Source: Pseudovibrio flavus
GTDB lineage: Bacteria > Pseudomonadota > Alphaproteobacteria > Rhizobiales > Stappiaceae
Direction: 5' to 3'
Assembly: GCF_009711345.1 (NCBI RefSeq)
Contig: NZ_SMMA01000062.1
Coordinates: 62,001-126,000, forward strand
DNA: 64,000 bases
Positions 43,048 to 51,602 of this stretch are shown in pieces. Made by a program: the position numbers and the translations under genes. The first letter of the stretch is position 1. Every line of letters starts with the position of its first letter. The notes under the pieces were generated by a model. It was not told the origin of the DNA. It worked only from the letters and a program-made list of their open reading frames with translations, and searched no databases.

Positions 43048-44334
43048 CTAGAAAAAGTAGTTCGGCAACCAAAGAGCAATCTGTGGAACGAACGTTGTCA
43101 AAACCAATGTAGGCATCCAAGCAAAGATAATCATGATCAGTGTAGGCCATATCAATTGGCGTACCGGCACCTGTGTAACTCGTGAGCCTAGATACAGAAG
43201 AGGAGCCGTTGGCGGAGTAATATTACCCATACCCAGGTTCACACCCAATACAGCTGCAAAGTGAATTGGGTCCATTCCAGCACTTTGAGCGATTGGTAGG
43301 AGAAGAGAGGAACAGAGGATGATGCCAGAGATGTCATCCATCAACATACCGATCAGGATCATCACGAGATTGATCATCAAAAGAACGATGATCGGATTCT
43401 CAGAAATCGAGAAAATCAGCTCCTCAGCCATTCCCGGAATATCTTCAAAAATCAGGAAGCGACTTACGATCAGCACCATGAACACCATAACCATAACAAC
43501 ACCAATGGTTACAGCTGCGTCACGTACGGTCTCGAAAAAGATGCGAAGATCGAGCCCCTTATATACGAAGAATCCAATCGGAATGGCATAAACCACTGCA
43601 AGACCCGCAGCCTCGGTTGGAGTCATGATACCGCCGTAGATACCACCCAAGATGATAATCGGCATAATTAGAGCTGGAATCGCGCTCTTGGTTTTTTTGG
43701 TCAGCTCAAGAGTGAAGTTTTCTGATGAACCAGTCAGCTCAATATCTTTGTATTTGCGCAGCTGCACAAAATTCACAATCACCAACAGGCTGGTTAAGAT
43801 GAGGCCTGGAACGACTGTGGCGAGGAAGCATTTCAATACCGACTGCTGGGTAACCCAAGCATAGATTAACTGCGCCGCACTTGGTGGGATGAGAAGACCT
43901 AGAGGACTTGCACTGATCATAAGCGCCGCACAAAAATGCCTTGGATACTTACACTTTTGGAGATGTGGCATCATTATCGGCGCTATGCAGGTCAGAGTGG
44001 CAGCGCCGCTACCAGAGATTGCGCCAAACATTGCACTCGCAATTACGGCAGCCGCGCTCAACCCCCCGCGAACACGACCGAAAACCAACTCAGCAATCTC
44101 AACGATTGGCTTTGCGATTTTGCCTCGCTCCATAATGGCACCTGCCAGAATGAACAGAGGAATTGCAAGCAAGATGACGGAGTTCATTTTCCAATGACCG
44201 GATGGAAGAAATCCGGATACGTCATGGTCAGCCATGAACGAGATAAGGACCAGAACGCCAGCAAACGCTAACGGAACCGATATGCCAGCCACCAACAGCA
44301 CGCATATCAGAAGAACTGCGAAAGAAATAATCAT
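43048..44334 (-). CDS. dctM: TRAP transporter large permease, DctM
   Basis: The 428-residue membrane protein has about twelve segments and the DctM pattern. It includes FGAISGSGAATLTCIAPIMM (about residue 105), ISASPLGLLIPPSAAQLIYA and GVNLGMGNITPPTAPLLYLG. It is the transport channel of the TRAP system and uses an ion gradient. It is the last gene of the operon. The cargo is probably an organic or amino acid handled by the racemase-family enzyme. Confidence 0.92.
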   Translation of the reverse strand: MIISFAVLLICVLLVAGISVPLAFAGVLVLISFMADHDVSGFLPSGHWKMNSVILLAIPLFILAGAIMERGKIAKPIVEIAELVFGRVRGGLSAAAVIASAMFGAISGSGAATLTCIAPIMMPHLQKCKYPRHFCAALMISASPLGLLIPPSAAQLIYAWVTQQSVLKCFLATVVPGLILTSLLVIVNFVQLRKYKDIELTGSSENFTLELTKKTKSAIPALIMPIIILGGIYGGIMTPTEAAGLAVVYAIPIGFFVYKGLDLRIFFETVRDAAVTIGVVMVMVFMVLIVSRFLIFEDIPGMAEELIFSISENPIIVLLMINLVMILIGMLMDDISGIILCSSLLLPIAQSAGMDPIHFAAVLGVNLGMGNITPPTAPLLYLGSRVTQVPVRQLIWPTLIMIIFAWMPTLVLTTFVPQIALWLPNYFF

Positions 44335-44365
44335 TACTTTTGTCCGAGGATCTATGCTGTTGTTT

Positions 44366-44917
44366 TTATTTACTATCTATCACTGTCGGATCTGTTAGAC
44401 GTGGACCAACCTTAAGCAACACATAAAGGTGGAGTGCGCTGTAAAAGCCCATCAACGCGAATCCTAGGAGTATTCCGAGGCGTGGAACAACAAATGGGAT
44501 CTTTAGAGCGATCGTAGATTTCCAATTAGGATAAGCGGCGATCTCATCTCCAATCATAAGAAGCGCCCAATACACCAAGAAACAGGTGATGATCAGCTCA
44601 AGGCCAACAATGATGACCTTTCGGATCCATAGTGCTTTGGGATTGGAAAGGATGTTGTCAAAGAGGTCCGCATTGATATGACTGTCTTCATACGAACCAA
44701 CCGCAGCCCCCATAAAAAACATCCAAAAGCAGATTGGCAGGAGCCATTCCTCATAGGCAAAAAGGTCCGTTTTAAAAATGTACCGGAAAATAACCACAAA
44801 AAAGAATGTGAAGGCCATGATCAAGGCAGAAGCAACAATGAAAGCCGACTTGGCTCTAATCATGCTCTGAACAAAACGCCCGAACCTACCCGGCAAATGC
44901 TGCGCCAAATCTTTCAT
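44366..44917 (-). CDS. dctQ: TRAP transporter small permease, DctQ
   Basis: The 183-residue protein has four membrane segments and the DctQ pattern FVVIFRYIFKTDLFAYEEWL, then ICFWMFFMGAAVGSYEDSHI. It joins DctM to form the membrane part of the TRAP system. It lies between dctP and dctM and is preceded by a strong stem-loop. Confidence 0.9.
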   Translation of the reverse strand: MKDLAQHLPGRFGRFVQSMIRAKSAFIVASALIMAFTFFFVVIFRYIFKTDLFAYEEWLLPICFWMFFMGAAVGSYEDSHINADLFDNILSNPKALWIRKVIIVGLELIITCFLVYWALLMIGDEIAAYPNWKSTIALKIPFVVPRLGILLGFALMGFYSALHLYVLLKVGPRLTDPTVIDSK

Positions 44918-44938
44918 TATTGCACCGCTATTTAAATT

Positions 44939-44959
44939 GGCAGGTGGAACCCACCTGCC
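44939..44959 (-). other. Intercistronic stem-loop between dctP and dctQ
   Basis: GGCAGGTGG and CCACCTGCC form a perfect 9-base stem with a 3-base loop and no T-tract. It lies 25 bases after the dctP stop. It probably protects dctP mRNA, giving more binding protein than permease. Confidence 0.7.
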
Positions 44960-44984
44960 ATTTATTATTTCAATTCAGTGAAGT

Positions 44985-45986
44985 TTATTTGCCGAGCATT
45001 TGTTTCATGGTCTCAGCGCCAATAGTCTTTTCGACTTGAGGCCAGACCGTATCGCGAACGTGTTTGACGATCACACGACGTTCTTCATCATCAAACTCTA
45101 CAATCTCCCAGCCTTTTTCCTTCAGTTTGGTTACGAAGTCCTGATTGCGTGCCCAAGCCTGATCAATGTACTTAATAGCTGCGTTCTCAGCGGCTTTACG
45201 AACAACGGTTCGCTGTTCGTCGTTCATCTTCTTCCAGGTTTTCTGGTTGGAGTAGATCATAGTGGTTTCAATAAACACTTCGTACGGAATGAAGTATTGA
45301 CCAACATCGCTTACCGCAAATCCAGTGTAAGCCCATTCCGGCGTACAGCAGATAGCACCGTCAATCGTACCGGACTGCATTGACGGGAACACTTCACCCC
45401 AGCTCAGTGTCGTAGTCTGATATCCAAGGCTCTCCATCGTGTCTTTCGCAATCTGCGAACTAAACACTCGGATATTCAAGTCCTTCTTGCCAAGGTCTGT
45501 TGGATTTTCAGGCATTGAGGTTGTCACTGCACCTTGGAGGCCTTCACCGATGAGTGAGAGATGCACGAGCCCAGCATCGTCGAGAGTGTCGTTAAGTACA
45601 CTGTTCAGCGGAGAGCTCATGTCAGTATAGAGCGCCCGCATCTCGTCAAAGCCACTAACCAGGTAAGGTAGGTTCATGATTTCGAGACGCGGGTCTGTAT
45701 GGGCATAAATGAAGCCATGAACCAGATCCACGTTGCCGCGAACAGAGTCCTCCGCAAGTTCTTCACTTGTACCCAACTGGCCTGCGGGGAAGTACTTTAC
45801 TTTAAGCCCAACCCCTGCATCCTGAATTTCGTTTGCCATTTCTTCAATAATGGCATTGCCAAAGTGAGCGGCAGGAACCGTACCTGCCAGCTTGAGGCGA
45901 AGATTCGCCGCACTTGCAGAATTTGCTGAAATAGCCAGAAATACGCTAGTTAGCGCGAGCGCTCCCAGTTTCCCGAATTTACGCAT
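44985..45986 (-). CDS. dctP: TRAP transporter substrate-binding protein, DctP
   Basis: The 333-residue precursor starts MRKFGKLGALALTSVFLAIS with an ANSASAAN cleavage site, after a GGGAGA ribosome site. The mature part has RLKLAGTVPAAHFGNAIIEE, VKYFPAGQLGTSEELAEDSV and IRVFSSQIAKDTMESLGYQT, which holds the Arg that binds the ligand carboxylate. GAICCTPEWAYTGFAVSDVG follows. The upstream frame is longer, but that part has no signal features. It brings a carboxylate to DctQM. Confidence 0.9.
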   Translation of the reverse strand: MRKFGKLGALALTSVFLAISANSASAANLRLKLAGTVPAAHFGNAIIEEMANEIQDAGVGLKVKYFPAGQLGTSEELAEDSVRGNVDLVHGFIYAHTDPRLEIMNLPYLVSGFDEMRALYTDMSSPLNSVLNDTLDDAGLVHLSLIGEGLQGAVTTSMPENPTDLGKKDLNIRVFSSQIAKDTMESLGYQTTTLSWGEVFPSMQSGTIDGAICCTPEWAYTGFAVSDVGQYFIPYEVFIETTMIYSNQKTWKKMNDEQRTVVRKAAENAAIKYIDQAWARNQDFVTKLKEKGWEIVEFDDEERRVIVKHVRDTVWPQVEKTIGAETMKQMLGK

Positions 45987-46068
45987 TACATAATCTCCCA
46001 TATTATGAAGTGTGCGCCCCGCCTTCCTGGAGAAGACAAAGACAGGGCGCCATTGCGTGCGGTTTCTA

Positions 46069-46440
46069 TTATTTCTTGATGCTGGCAATCGCGGTGATCT
46101 CGATAAGGCAACGCTCATCGATCAGACCTGCGATCACTGTTGTTCTAACTGGAGGAAATTCTCCGAAGTACTTGCCATAAACGGCGTTCATTCCAGCAAA
46201 GTCAGACCGGTTCACAAGATGGATCGTGACGGCATTGACCAAGGAGATATCACTCCCACACTCTTCAAGCGTGGCAACGAGATTCTTCATGGTTTGTTCG
46301 CACTGCGTAACGATGTCAGTACCCACAACAGCATCGTTGTCGTCATAGGCTAAATGCCCACAAAGGTAGACGGTGTCGCCTTCACGAACAGTAGTGGCAA
46401 TTGGTAGGCCTGGAATGATGCCTTTTACTTCTCTTGTCAT
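46069..46440 (-). CDS. RidA/YjgF family protein
   Basis: The 123-residue protein has the RidA core: GDTVYLCGHLAYDDNDAVVG, TIHLVNRSDFAGMNAVYGKY and FPPVRTTVIAGLIDERCLIE. The conserved Arg in PPVRT and a later Glu are present, as in active imine deaminases. RidA removes reactive enamine or imine intermediates of amino acids. In this operon it probably detoxifies or completes the turnover of the transported amino acid. The next gene, dctP, begins 82 bases later. Confidence 0.88.
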   Translation of the reverse strand: MTREVKGIIPGLPIATTVREGDTVYLCGHLAYDDNDAVVGTDIVTQCEQTMKNLVATLEECGSDISLVNAVTIHLVNRSDFAGMNAVYGKYFGEFPPVRTTVIAGLIDERCLIEITAIASIKK

Positions 46441-46454
46441 TGTATTCCTTATAT

Positions 46455-47270
46455 TTACATGAAGCCGTAGTACGGCTTTTGCGCAACAACCGAATGCACA
46501 AAGCGGATGAGTGTATTGAAATCAAAAACAGGGATATTGAGCTCCGCTTGAATTGCTGCGGAGTATGGAGGCATGTCACTGCACTCGAGCAAAATCGCAC
46601 CGATATCCGGATCTTCCTCTACCATCTGGCGAGCTAGACCGACGATCTCCTCCTCAACCAATTGATGGTTGAAATGGCCTTTACTTGTGGCAATGCCGTT
46701 GAACTCAGGCAGATCGCCAGCAGATCGGATGATATACCGATCATGATTGTCAATACCACAAGGGGTCAGCAAGGACGCCGTAAGATCTGCATCATGATCG
46801 GCGCAAAGAACGCCAATCTTCTGGCTTCTCTTCAGGCCCGCTTCAATCCAAGTACCTTGAACGAGACTGGAAAGATAAACAGGAATATCGATCTCGTTTG
46901 CAACTTCCTGCTGAAAATGTCCGAGATAGCCGCAAGCCCCACAAATTGCCCGAACGCCTTCCATTTCCAGCTTTCTGGCCGTCTCAATGAGCGCAGGAAG
47001 CAGAGAACGATCACCAGTGTGGACTCTTTCTCCGTCAGCACCTGGAATAAGCTGGTAGCGCACCGGAAAATCGAAGGTAGTGGCATTCACAACATTCCCC
47101 GGCACAAGCGGATAATGAACGTCCAAATGCATTATCCCAACAGTGTAGCCTGCGATAAGCTGCCCTTTTGTAATATGAAAGCGACGATTAGCGGAATGAC
47201 GATCAACGTAGCCGTAGTTCCGGATTATTTTGTTGGTCACCTTGTCCTCACGAACAACTTGAATTGGCAT
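46455..47270 (-). CDS. Aspartate/glutamate racemase superfamily protein
   Basis: The 271-residue protein has the Asp/Glu racemase two-Cys layout. The first Cys lies in GVRAICGACGYLGHFQ (about residue 112) and the second in AILLECSDMPPYSAAIQAEL (about residue 230). The superfamily includes racemases, maleate isomerases and hydantoin racemases, so the substrate is uncertain. It heads an operon with RidA and a TRAP transporter, pointing to an amino acid or dicarboxylate. The start is ATG 47270; a TTG at 47282 with a nearer ribosome site is possible. Confidence 0.75.
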   Translation of the reverse strand: MPIQVVREDKVTNKIIRNYGYVDRHSANRRFHITKGQLIAGYTVGIMHLDVHYPLVPGNVVNATTFDFPVRYQLIPGADGERVHTGDRSLLPALIETARKLEMEGVRAICGACGYLGHFQQEVANEIDIPVYLSSLVQGTWIEAGLKRSQKIGVLCADHDADLTASLLTPCGIDNHDRYIIRSAGDLPEFNGIATSKGHFNHQLVEEEIVGLARQMVEEDPDIGAILLECSDMPPYSAAIQAELNIPVFDFNTLIRFVHSVVAQKPYYGFM

Positions 47271-47598
47271 ATCTGACAACAATTCCGCCCAAACGCTGTG
47301 TTTGAGTGCCTTTCCTTGTATTTTTCAATGCAGGGAAGGATTTGTTGTCCGGTTTCCCTTTTAAGAAACACACCGCTCAACCAACAAAAAGGACAAATAA
47401 AATTTTACGTAATTCACCACATCACATTTCAACGACTTGTACGCTCAAGTAAAAATATTTGTCCTGCTATTCTCCATTTTTTTTGCCGTACAATTTTTTC
47501 AATATGTATATTCAAAAAACGATGGTAATCAGCGGACTGCTTAAAACTGATAGAAAAAGTAGATTTTTTTACTTACGCCAACTACCTATGGATCCTGT
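47271..47598. promoter_or_regulatory. Divergent promoter region with candidate GntR operators
   Basis: About 330 AT-rich bases separate the racemase-TRAP operon from the gntR gene. Two inverted repeats are visible: ACTTG-N6-CAAGT at 47435-47450 and AATAT-GT-ATATT at 47501-47512. Either may bind the divergent GntR protein. No gene is present. Confidence 0.45.
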
Positions 47599-48348
47599 AT
47601 GGCTCGAGAATCCAAGCTTACGAATGAAGTCTATGCGTCGCTGCTTCACCAGATTGCTAGCGGAGAAATAAGCGTCGGAAGCAAACTCCCGACAGAGGCC
47701 GAATTAGCTCAGACGTATTCTGTTTCGCGATTTGTCATTCGAGGGGCAATCACCCAGCTTCGCTCACACGGTTATATTGAGACCATCCGAGGCTCAGGAA
47801 GCTTTGTGACGAAACCCAAGGACAAACCTGAACCCTCCCCTCGGGAGTACATATTTCAACCTTGCACCGACACTCAATTCGAAATGCATGGGCTTGCCGA
47901 CGTCTTGCTCATCAACGAGATCAGGATGCTTTTTGAAGGTGAGCTGGCTGCGCTTGCGGCTTTGCGCTGGGATGAAAAGGACATGGAAGCAATCGAGGCA
48001 GCATATTATGGCGCGATCGATGGTGAAAAGGATCATGATGAGGCCTTACGATATGAAATGGATTTTCATTATTCGATCATCAAGGCTTCCAAAAATGCCT
48101 TCGGAGTGGCCTGCTATAACTGGATGAAGCCATATCTGCTAGTTGGTACTAACCTAAATCACCAACTCCACCTCATGTTGCCTAAGCTCTCGCATAAGAA
48201 AGTGCTCAAGGAGCACAAGACGATTCTAAAGGCGCTACATGCTCGTGACGCCGAAGCGGCGCGCAAAGCCATGTGTGAGCACATAGCTATTTTCCATTCA
48301 GATATTGAGCACACTAAAGATGCGGTGGACTTTAAGAAGTCCAGCTAA
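47599..48348 (+). CDS. GntR family (FadR subfamily) transcriptional regulator
   Basis: The 249-residue protein has a GntR winged helix (GSKLPTEAELAQTYSVSRFV, then RGSGSFVTKP) and a helical FCD domain with MDFHYSIIKASKN and LKEHKTILKALHARD metal-site residues. It is divergent from the racemase-RidA-TRAP operon and is the likely local regulator. The start is ATG 47599 (MARESKLTNEVYASLLH). The ribosome site is weak. Confidence 0.88.
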   Translation: MARESKLTNEVYASLLHQIASGEISVGSKLPTEAELAQTYSVSRFVIRGAITQLRSHGYIETIRGSGSFVTKPKDKPEPSPREYIFQPCTDTQFEMHGLADVLLINEIRMLFEGELAALAALRWDEKDMEAIEAAYYGAIDGEKDHDEALRYEMDFHYSIIKASKNAFGVACYNWMKPYLLVGTNLNHQLHLMLPKLSHKKVLKEHKTILKALHARDAEAARKAMCEHIAIFHSDIEHTKDAVDFKKSS

Positions 48349-48691
48349 CCGACAATGTCTCTTCCCAACCTCAAAGACAAAGTAGGACTATTAACGGCAT
48401 CTGAAATTCAAGGTCTGCGTCCATTTTTGGTAGCTTATCTATTGGACGCCATGACCTCACGTGGCTATCCCATCGATCGCCACTAACTAAGAGCCATCGC
48501 TCTTCAACACTCTAGAAAAGCGTAAAGGGAGCAGAAGAATGCGCTTTTTCGATGATGTTAGAAAGGTCTGACCTCCACACACTCGAATAAAAACTCGCGT
48601 TACATCTTTTTTCAGTTTGATGGGTAGGATGATGGGTGATTAAATGGTTACACCAAATAAATATACAATTTCAAAAACATAAACTTCGAAA
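48349..48691. other. Intergenic region between gntR and tRNA-Ser
   Basis: About 340 bases with no gene I can support. A 43-codon open frame (48355-48486, MSLPNLKDKVGLLTASEIQG) lacks a ribosome site and is not called. It may be the end of an old gene. Confidence 0.4.
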
Positions 48692-48781
48692 TGGCGGAGA
48701 GTGAGGGATTCGAACCCTCGGAACGCTTGCGCGCTCAACGGTTTTCGAGACCGCCCCGTTCAACCACTCCGGCAACTCTCC
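48692..48781 (-). tRNA. tRNA-Ser (anticodon CGA)
   Basis: The minus strand folds as a class II tRNA. The acceptor is GGAGAGT / ACTCTCC with a G discriminator and encoded CCA. The anticodon stem is GCGGT / ACCGT with loop CTCGAAA (anticodon CGA). There is a long variable arm and a T arm GAGGG-TTCGAAT-CCCTC. It reads UCG serine codons. It stands alone. Confidence 0.95.
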
Positions 48782-49115
48782 GCATGTTCCGATTATGAGG
48801 CCCATGGCGGGCGGGAACGCGCGGAACATATACAACAGCGCTGCCATTAACAAGCCTGCGATTTACCTCACAATTGCAAAACTCACAGGTCCCACACAAG
48901 CTTTTGAAAGAATCTCTTAGAACAATGCGCTACAAATCGCATTCAGGGCGCTATTTCCTTTCAAATATCCCGTTACCGGCAAAAGAAATCCTCTCACACT
49001 TTTGTCAGAAGCACACAAATGCCAGCTATAAAACCAGCCCAACCTACTGGAGATAAAGACTTTCTTTCACAACGGAACCACCTTTGTTTTTCTCAGATTT
49101 TCTCCCAGATTCACG

Positions 49116-49143
49116 TTGACTTGTGCAAGCCAATCCTTATATT
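49116..49143 (+). promoter_or_regulatory. Sigma70-type promoter of rplU-rpmA
   Basis: TTGACT and TATATT are separated by 16 bases, a close match to housekeeping promoters. It lies about 180 bases before the rplU start. Confidence 0.65.
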
Positions 49144-49160
49144 CCGGCCTAACTTTGTTT

Positions 49161-49184
49161 GGCGGGCGTAAAGTCCGCCTTTTT
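49161..49184 (+). terminator. Terminator-like hairpin in the rplU leader
   Basis: GGCGGGC-N5-GTCCGCC is followed directly by TTTTT, about 20 bases after the promoter. It looks like an intrinsic terminator or attenuator inside the leader. It could regulate ribosomal protein synthesis. Inferred from sequence. Confidence 0.5.
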
Positions 49185-49321
49185 GCGCTGTCCGAGGCCA
49201 CCGACACCGCGCTTCGTTCCGACGGGAACTGAAGGTGGGACTTCACTTAAGAAGGCTAGGTCACCAAAGCCCGCGTTATCGCGGCGCCGAAGGGCGCGTT
49301 TGAATATAAAGGACTGAACTC

Positions 49322-49885
49322 ATGTTCGCAGTCATTAAGACTGGTGGCAAGCAGTACCGCGTTGCCGCAAACGATCTTCTGAAGATCGAAAAAGTTTCTG
49401 CTGAAGCAGGCGAAACCGTCGTATTCGACGAAGTTCTGATCGTTGGTTCCGAAACCGAGACCACCATCGGCGCTCCAATCGTTGAAGGCGCTTCTGTAGC
49501 TGCTGAAGTTGTAGAACAGGGCCGTGACCGCAAGATCATCATCTTCAAAAAGCGTCGTCGTCAGAACAGCCGTCGCCGCAACGGTCACCGTCAGTCTTTC
49601 ACCACCGTCAAGATCACCGACATCCTGACCGGCGGTGCAAAACCTGCTGCTAAAGCTGCTGCTCCTAAAGCAGAAGCTGCTGTAGAAGGCGCTGACGACC
49701 TGAAAAAACTGAACGGCCTTGGCCCTGCTATCGAGAAAAAGTTGGTTGCTGCTGGCATCTCCACTTACGCTCAGATCGCAGCTCTGACCGCTGAAGACAT
49801 CGCACGCGTTGAAGACGAAGCTGGCATCAAAGGCCGTTTTGAACGTGATAACTGGGTTGAACAGGCTAAGGAACTGGTGAAGTAA
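49322..49885 (+). CDS. rplU: 50S ribosomal protein L21 with C-terminal helix-hairpin-helix extension
   Basis: The 187-residue protein has the L21 fold in residues 1-102 ([40 protein letters not shown]). A low-complexity Ala-Lys linker follows, then a helix-hairpin-helix domain ([20 protein letters not shown]). The extension is common in alphaproteobacterial L21. Codon choice is strongly biased, as in highly expressed genes. It is followed by rpmA after 47 bases. Confidence 0.95.
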   Translation: MFAVIKTGGKQYRVAANDLLKIEKVSAEAGETVVFDEVLIVGSETETTIGAPIVEGASVAAEVVEQGRDRKIIIFKKRRRQNSRRRNGHRQSFTTVKITDILTGGAKPAAKAAAPKAEAAVEGADDLKKLNGLGPAIEKKLVAAGISTYAQIAALTAEDIARVEDEAGIKGRFERDNWVEQAKELVK

Positions 49886-49932
49886 TTCACCCCGGTTTCT
49901 GACCTTAGAGATTAAACGAGGAGTACTTCGTT

Positions 49933-50202
49933 ATGGCTCATAAAAAAGCTGGCGGTTCATCCCGCAACGGTCGCGACTCAGCTGGTCGTCGTCTTGGTGT
50001 TAAGAAGTTCGGTGGCGAGCGCGTCGTACCGGGCAACATCATCGCGCGTCAGCGCGGCACTACATGGCACCCAGGTGTCAACGTAGGTATGGGTAAAGAC
50101 CACACTATCTTTGCAACTGTGGAAGGCAAAGTGACCTTCACACAGAAACGCGGCGGCCGCACATTTATTAATGTGATGCCACTTGCGGAAGCAGCAGAGT
50201 AA
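49933..50202 (+). CDS. rpmA: 50S ribosomal protein L27
   Basis: The 89-residue protein starts [20 protein letters not shown] and contains [20 protein letters not shown], the L27 signature. L27 sits near the peptidyl transferase centre. The start has a ribosome site (ACGAGGAGTACTTCGTT). It is followed by a terminator, then the GNAT genes. Confidence 0.97.
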   Translation: MAHKKAGGSSRNGRDSAGRRLGVKKFGGERVVPGNIIARQRGTTWHPGVNVGMGKDHTIFATVEGKVTFTQKRGGRTFINVMPLAEAAE

Positions 50203-50284
50203 AGCCGACGTGAATTTCCAAAATGTCGGCGTCTCATCGACCCGGCAGGATTAGGAAATCCGGCACAAGATCGAAAGATCAGGA

Positions 50285-50317
50285 AAAGGGGAGATGGGAC
50301 GCCATCTTCCCTTTTTT
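50285..50317 (+). terminator. Terminator after rpmA
   Basis: AAGGGGAGATGG pairs with CCATCTTCCCTT and is followed by TTTTC. It lies about 80 bases after the rpmA stop and just before the first GNAT gene. Confidence 0.85.
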
Positions 50318-50355
50318 CATGCCCGCAGCAAAGGGCAAGCCGGAGGAAACCAGAA

Positions 50356-50964
50356 ATGGTTGTAGAGTACGAAGAGGTTCCTGAAGAAAGCAGTTACAGC
50401 GCGGACGGGTTGCCGCAGGACACAGCGCATCTGGTTATTGACCGAGTGCGTACCGATGACTTGGCCGATATCATGTTTTTGGCCAATAATAAGCGCGTAG
50501 CCGAAATGCTGACTGCCATGCCACATCCGTTTACACTGGAAGACGCGAAAGCGCTCGTGAAACGTAGTGCGCAGAATTCCATGCAGAGCAGGCTGTTCGC
50601 TATCCGCATGAAGAATACTGGCCGTATCATCGGTTGTATCGGCTATGGCCCGATGCAGGAAGACGACGGCGTAATGCATGTAGGTTATTGGATCGGTGAA
50701 CCGTTCTGGGGGAACGGGTTTGGAACCGAGGCCGTACATGCAGTGGCTGACTTCATCTTTAACACAACAGTTTTCCATGAACTGAGTGCAGCATGCCGCG
50801 TAAACAATCCGGCATCCAAACGCGTGCTGGAAAAATCCGGCTTCCAGCTGCGCAATCAGTCCATGATGCATTCTCGCGGCGCAGGCGGCAAAGTGGCAGT
50901 AGACCGCTTCAGCTTGAAAAAGACCACTTGGACAGCGCTTAAGCGCTGGGGCTCTGCCGCTTAA
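50356..50964 (+). CDS. GNAT family N-acetyltransferase (RimJ/RimL type), copy 1 of 6
   Basis: The 202-residue protein has the GNAT acetyl-CoA region VGYWIGEPFWGNGFGTEAVH and the later NNPASKRVLEKSGF motif. It is the most divergent of the six neighbouring copies, with a longer N-terminus (MVVEYEEVPEESSYSADG) and a basic C-terminus. A GNAT gene at this place is common in related bacteria. The ribosome site is GGAGGAAACCAGAA. The substrate may be a protein N-terminus or a small molecule. Confidence 0.85.
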   Translation: MVVEYEEVPEESSYSADGLPQDTAHLVIDRVRTDDLADIMFLANNKRVAEMLTAMPHPFTLEDAKALVKRSAQNSMQSRLFAIRMKNTGRIIGCIGYGPMQEDDGVMHVGYWIGEPFWGNGFGTEAVHAVADFIFNTTVFHELSAACRVNNPASKRVLEKSGFQLRNQSMMHSRGAGGKVAVDRFSLKKTTWTALKRWGSAA

Positions 50965-51044
50965 TCCGCACAGTATAAAGGTGCGCCTAATTCTCGGGCG
51001 CACCGTTTCTTCTCTTTTATTATTGCCAATTGAAGAGGTGTAGC

Positions 51045-51602
51045 ATGACACCTGTAATTACAACCCAGAGATTAAATTTACACCCAACGCTCCCTCTGGA
51101 TGAGAAAGCCTTCTGGACACTTGGCTCAACCGACTTTGAAGTCGTCCGTTGGTTGACCGGCTCATCATGGCCGCCTGTCCGCAAAGAGCTAAGCGACCAC
51201 CTGCTCGCCGGCCCGCGAAAAGACGTTTACACGGAGGGCGCTGCCTTCTCCATATTACTGGATGGTCACCCGATCGGCGGCTGCAAAGTTTCAGCGCCGG
51301 ACGAGAGCGAATATTACCCCGAACTCCCAACGCTCGGTTACTGGCTTGGGCGTGATTATCACGGTAATGGCTACGGCTACGAAGCGATGTCTGCGCTGAT
51401 TGATTGGTCGTTTCAAACTTACGATATGCCTGCAATCGCGGCACGCGTTCTAAAAGAAAACAGCCGATCACAGAAGTTGCTCAAAAAACTCGGCTTCAAA
51501 GAAACAGGCGAATGCGTTCGTTTCAGCAACAGCCTCCACGCCGAGGTCGAGAACTATGTGTTAAAGCTCTCGCGCGAGGACTTCGTGGAGGCAGCGTTAT
51601 GA
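51045..51602 (+). CDS. GNAT family N-acetyltransferase, copy 2 of 6
   Basis: The 185-residue protein starts at ATG 51045 after GAAGAGGTGTAGC. It has TLGYWLGRDYHGNGYGYEAM and KENSRSQKLLKKLGFKETGE, the acetyl-CoA binding and GNAT C-terminal motifs. It ends EAAL and overlaps copy 3 by ATGA. It differs from the others at YHGNG, where most have YWGKG. Confidence 0.85.
   Translation: MTPVITTQRLNLHPTLPLDEKAFWTLGSTDFEVVRWLTGSSWPPVRKELSDHLLAGPRKDVYTEGAAFSILLDGHPIGGCKVSAPDESEYYPELPTLGYWLGRDYHGNGYGYEAMSALIDWSFQTYDMPAIAARVLKENSRSQKLLKKLGFKETGECVRFSNSLHAEVENYVLKLSREDFVEAAL

Larger units (their letters stand above)
48782..49321. other. Intergenic region and leader of rplU
   Basis: About 540 bases between tRNA-Ser and rplU without a gene. 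The right half holds a sigma70-like promoter and a roughly 170-base structured leader for the ribosomal protein operon. The left half should hold the tRNA promoter. Nothing else stands out. Confidence 0.6.

Noticed and set aside
48355-48486. A 43-codon open frame after the gntR gene
   Set aside because: It has no ribosome site and no recognisable features.
48671-48853. Open frame of 60 codons on the minus strand
   Set aside because: It reads through the tRNA-Ser gene, and the protein-like ending (VERASVPRVRIPHSPPF) is the usual false translation of a serine tRNA.
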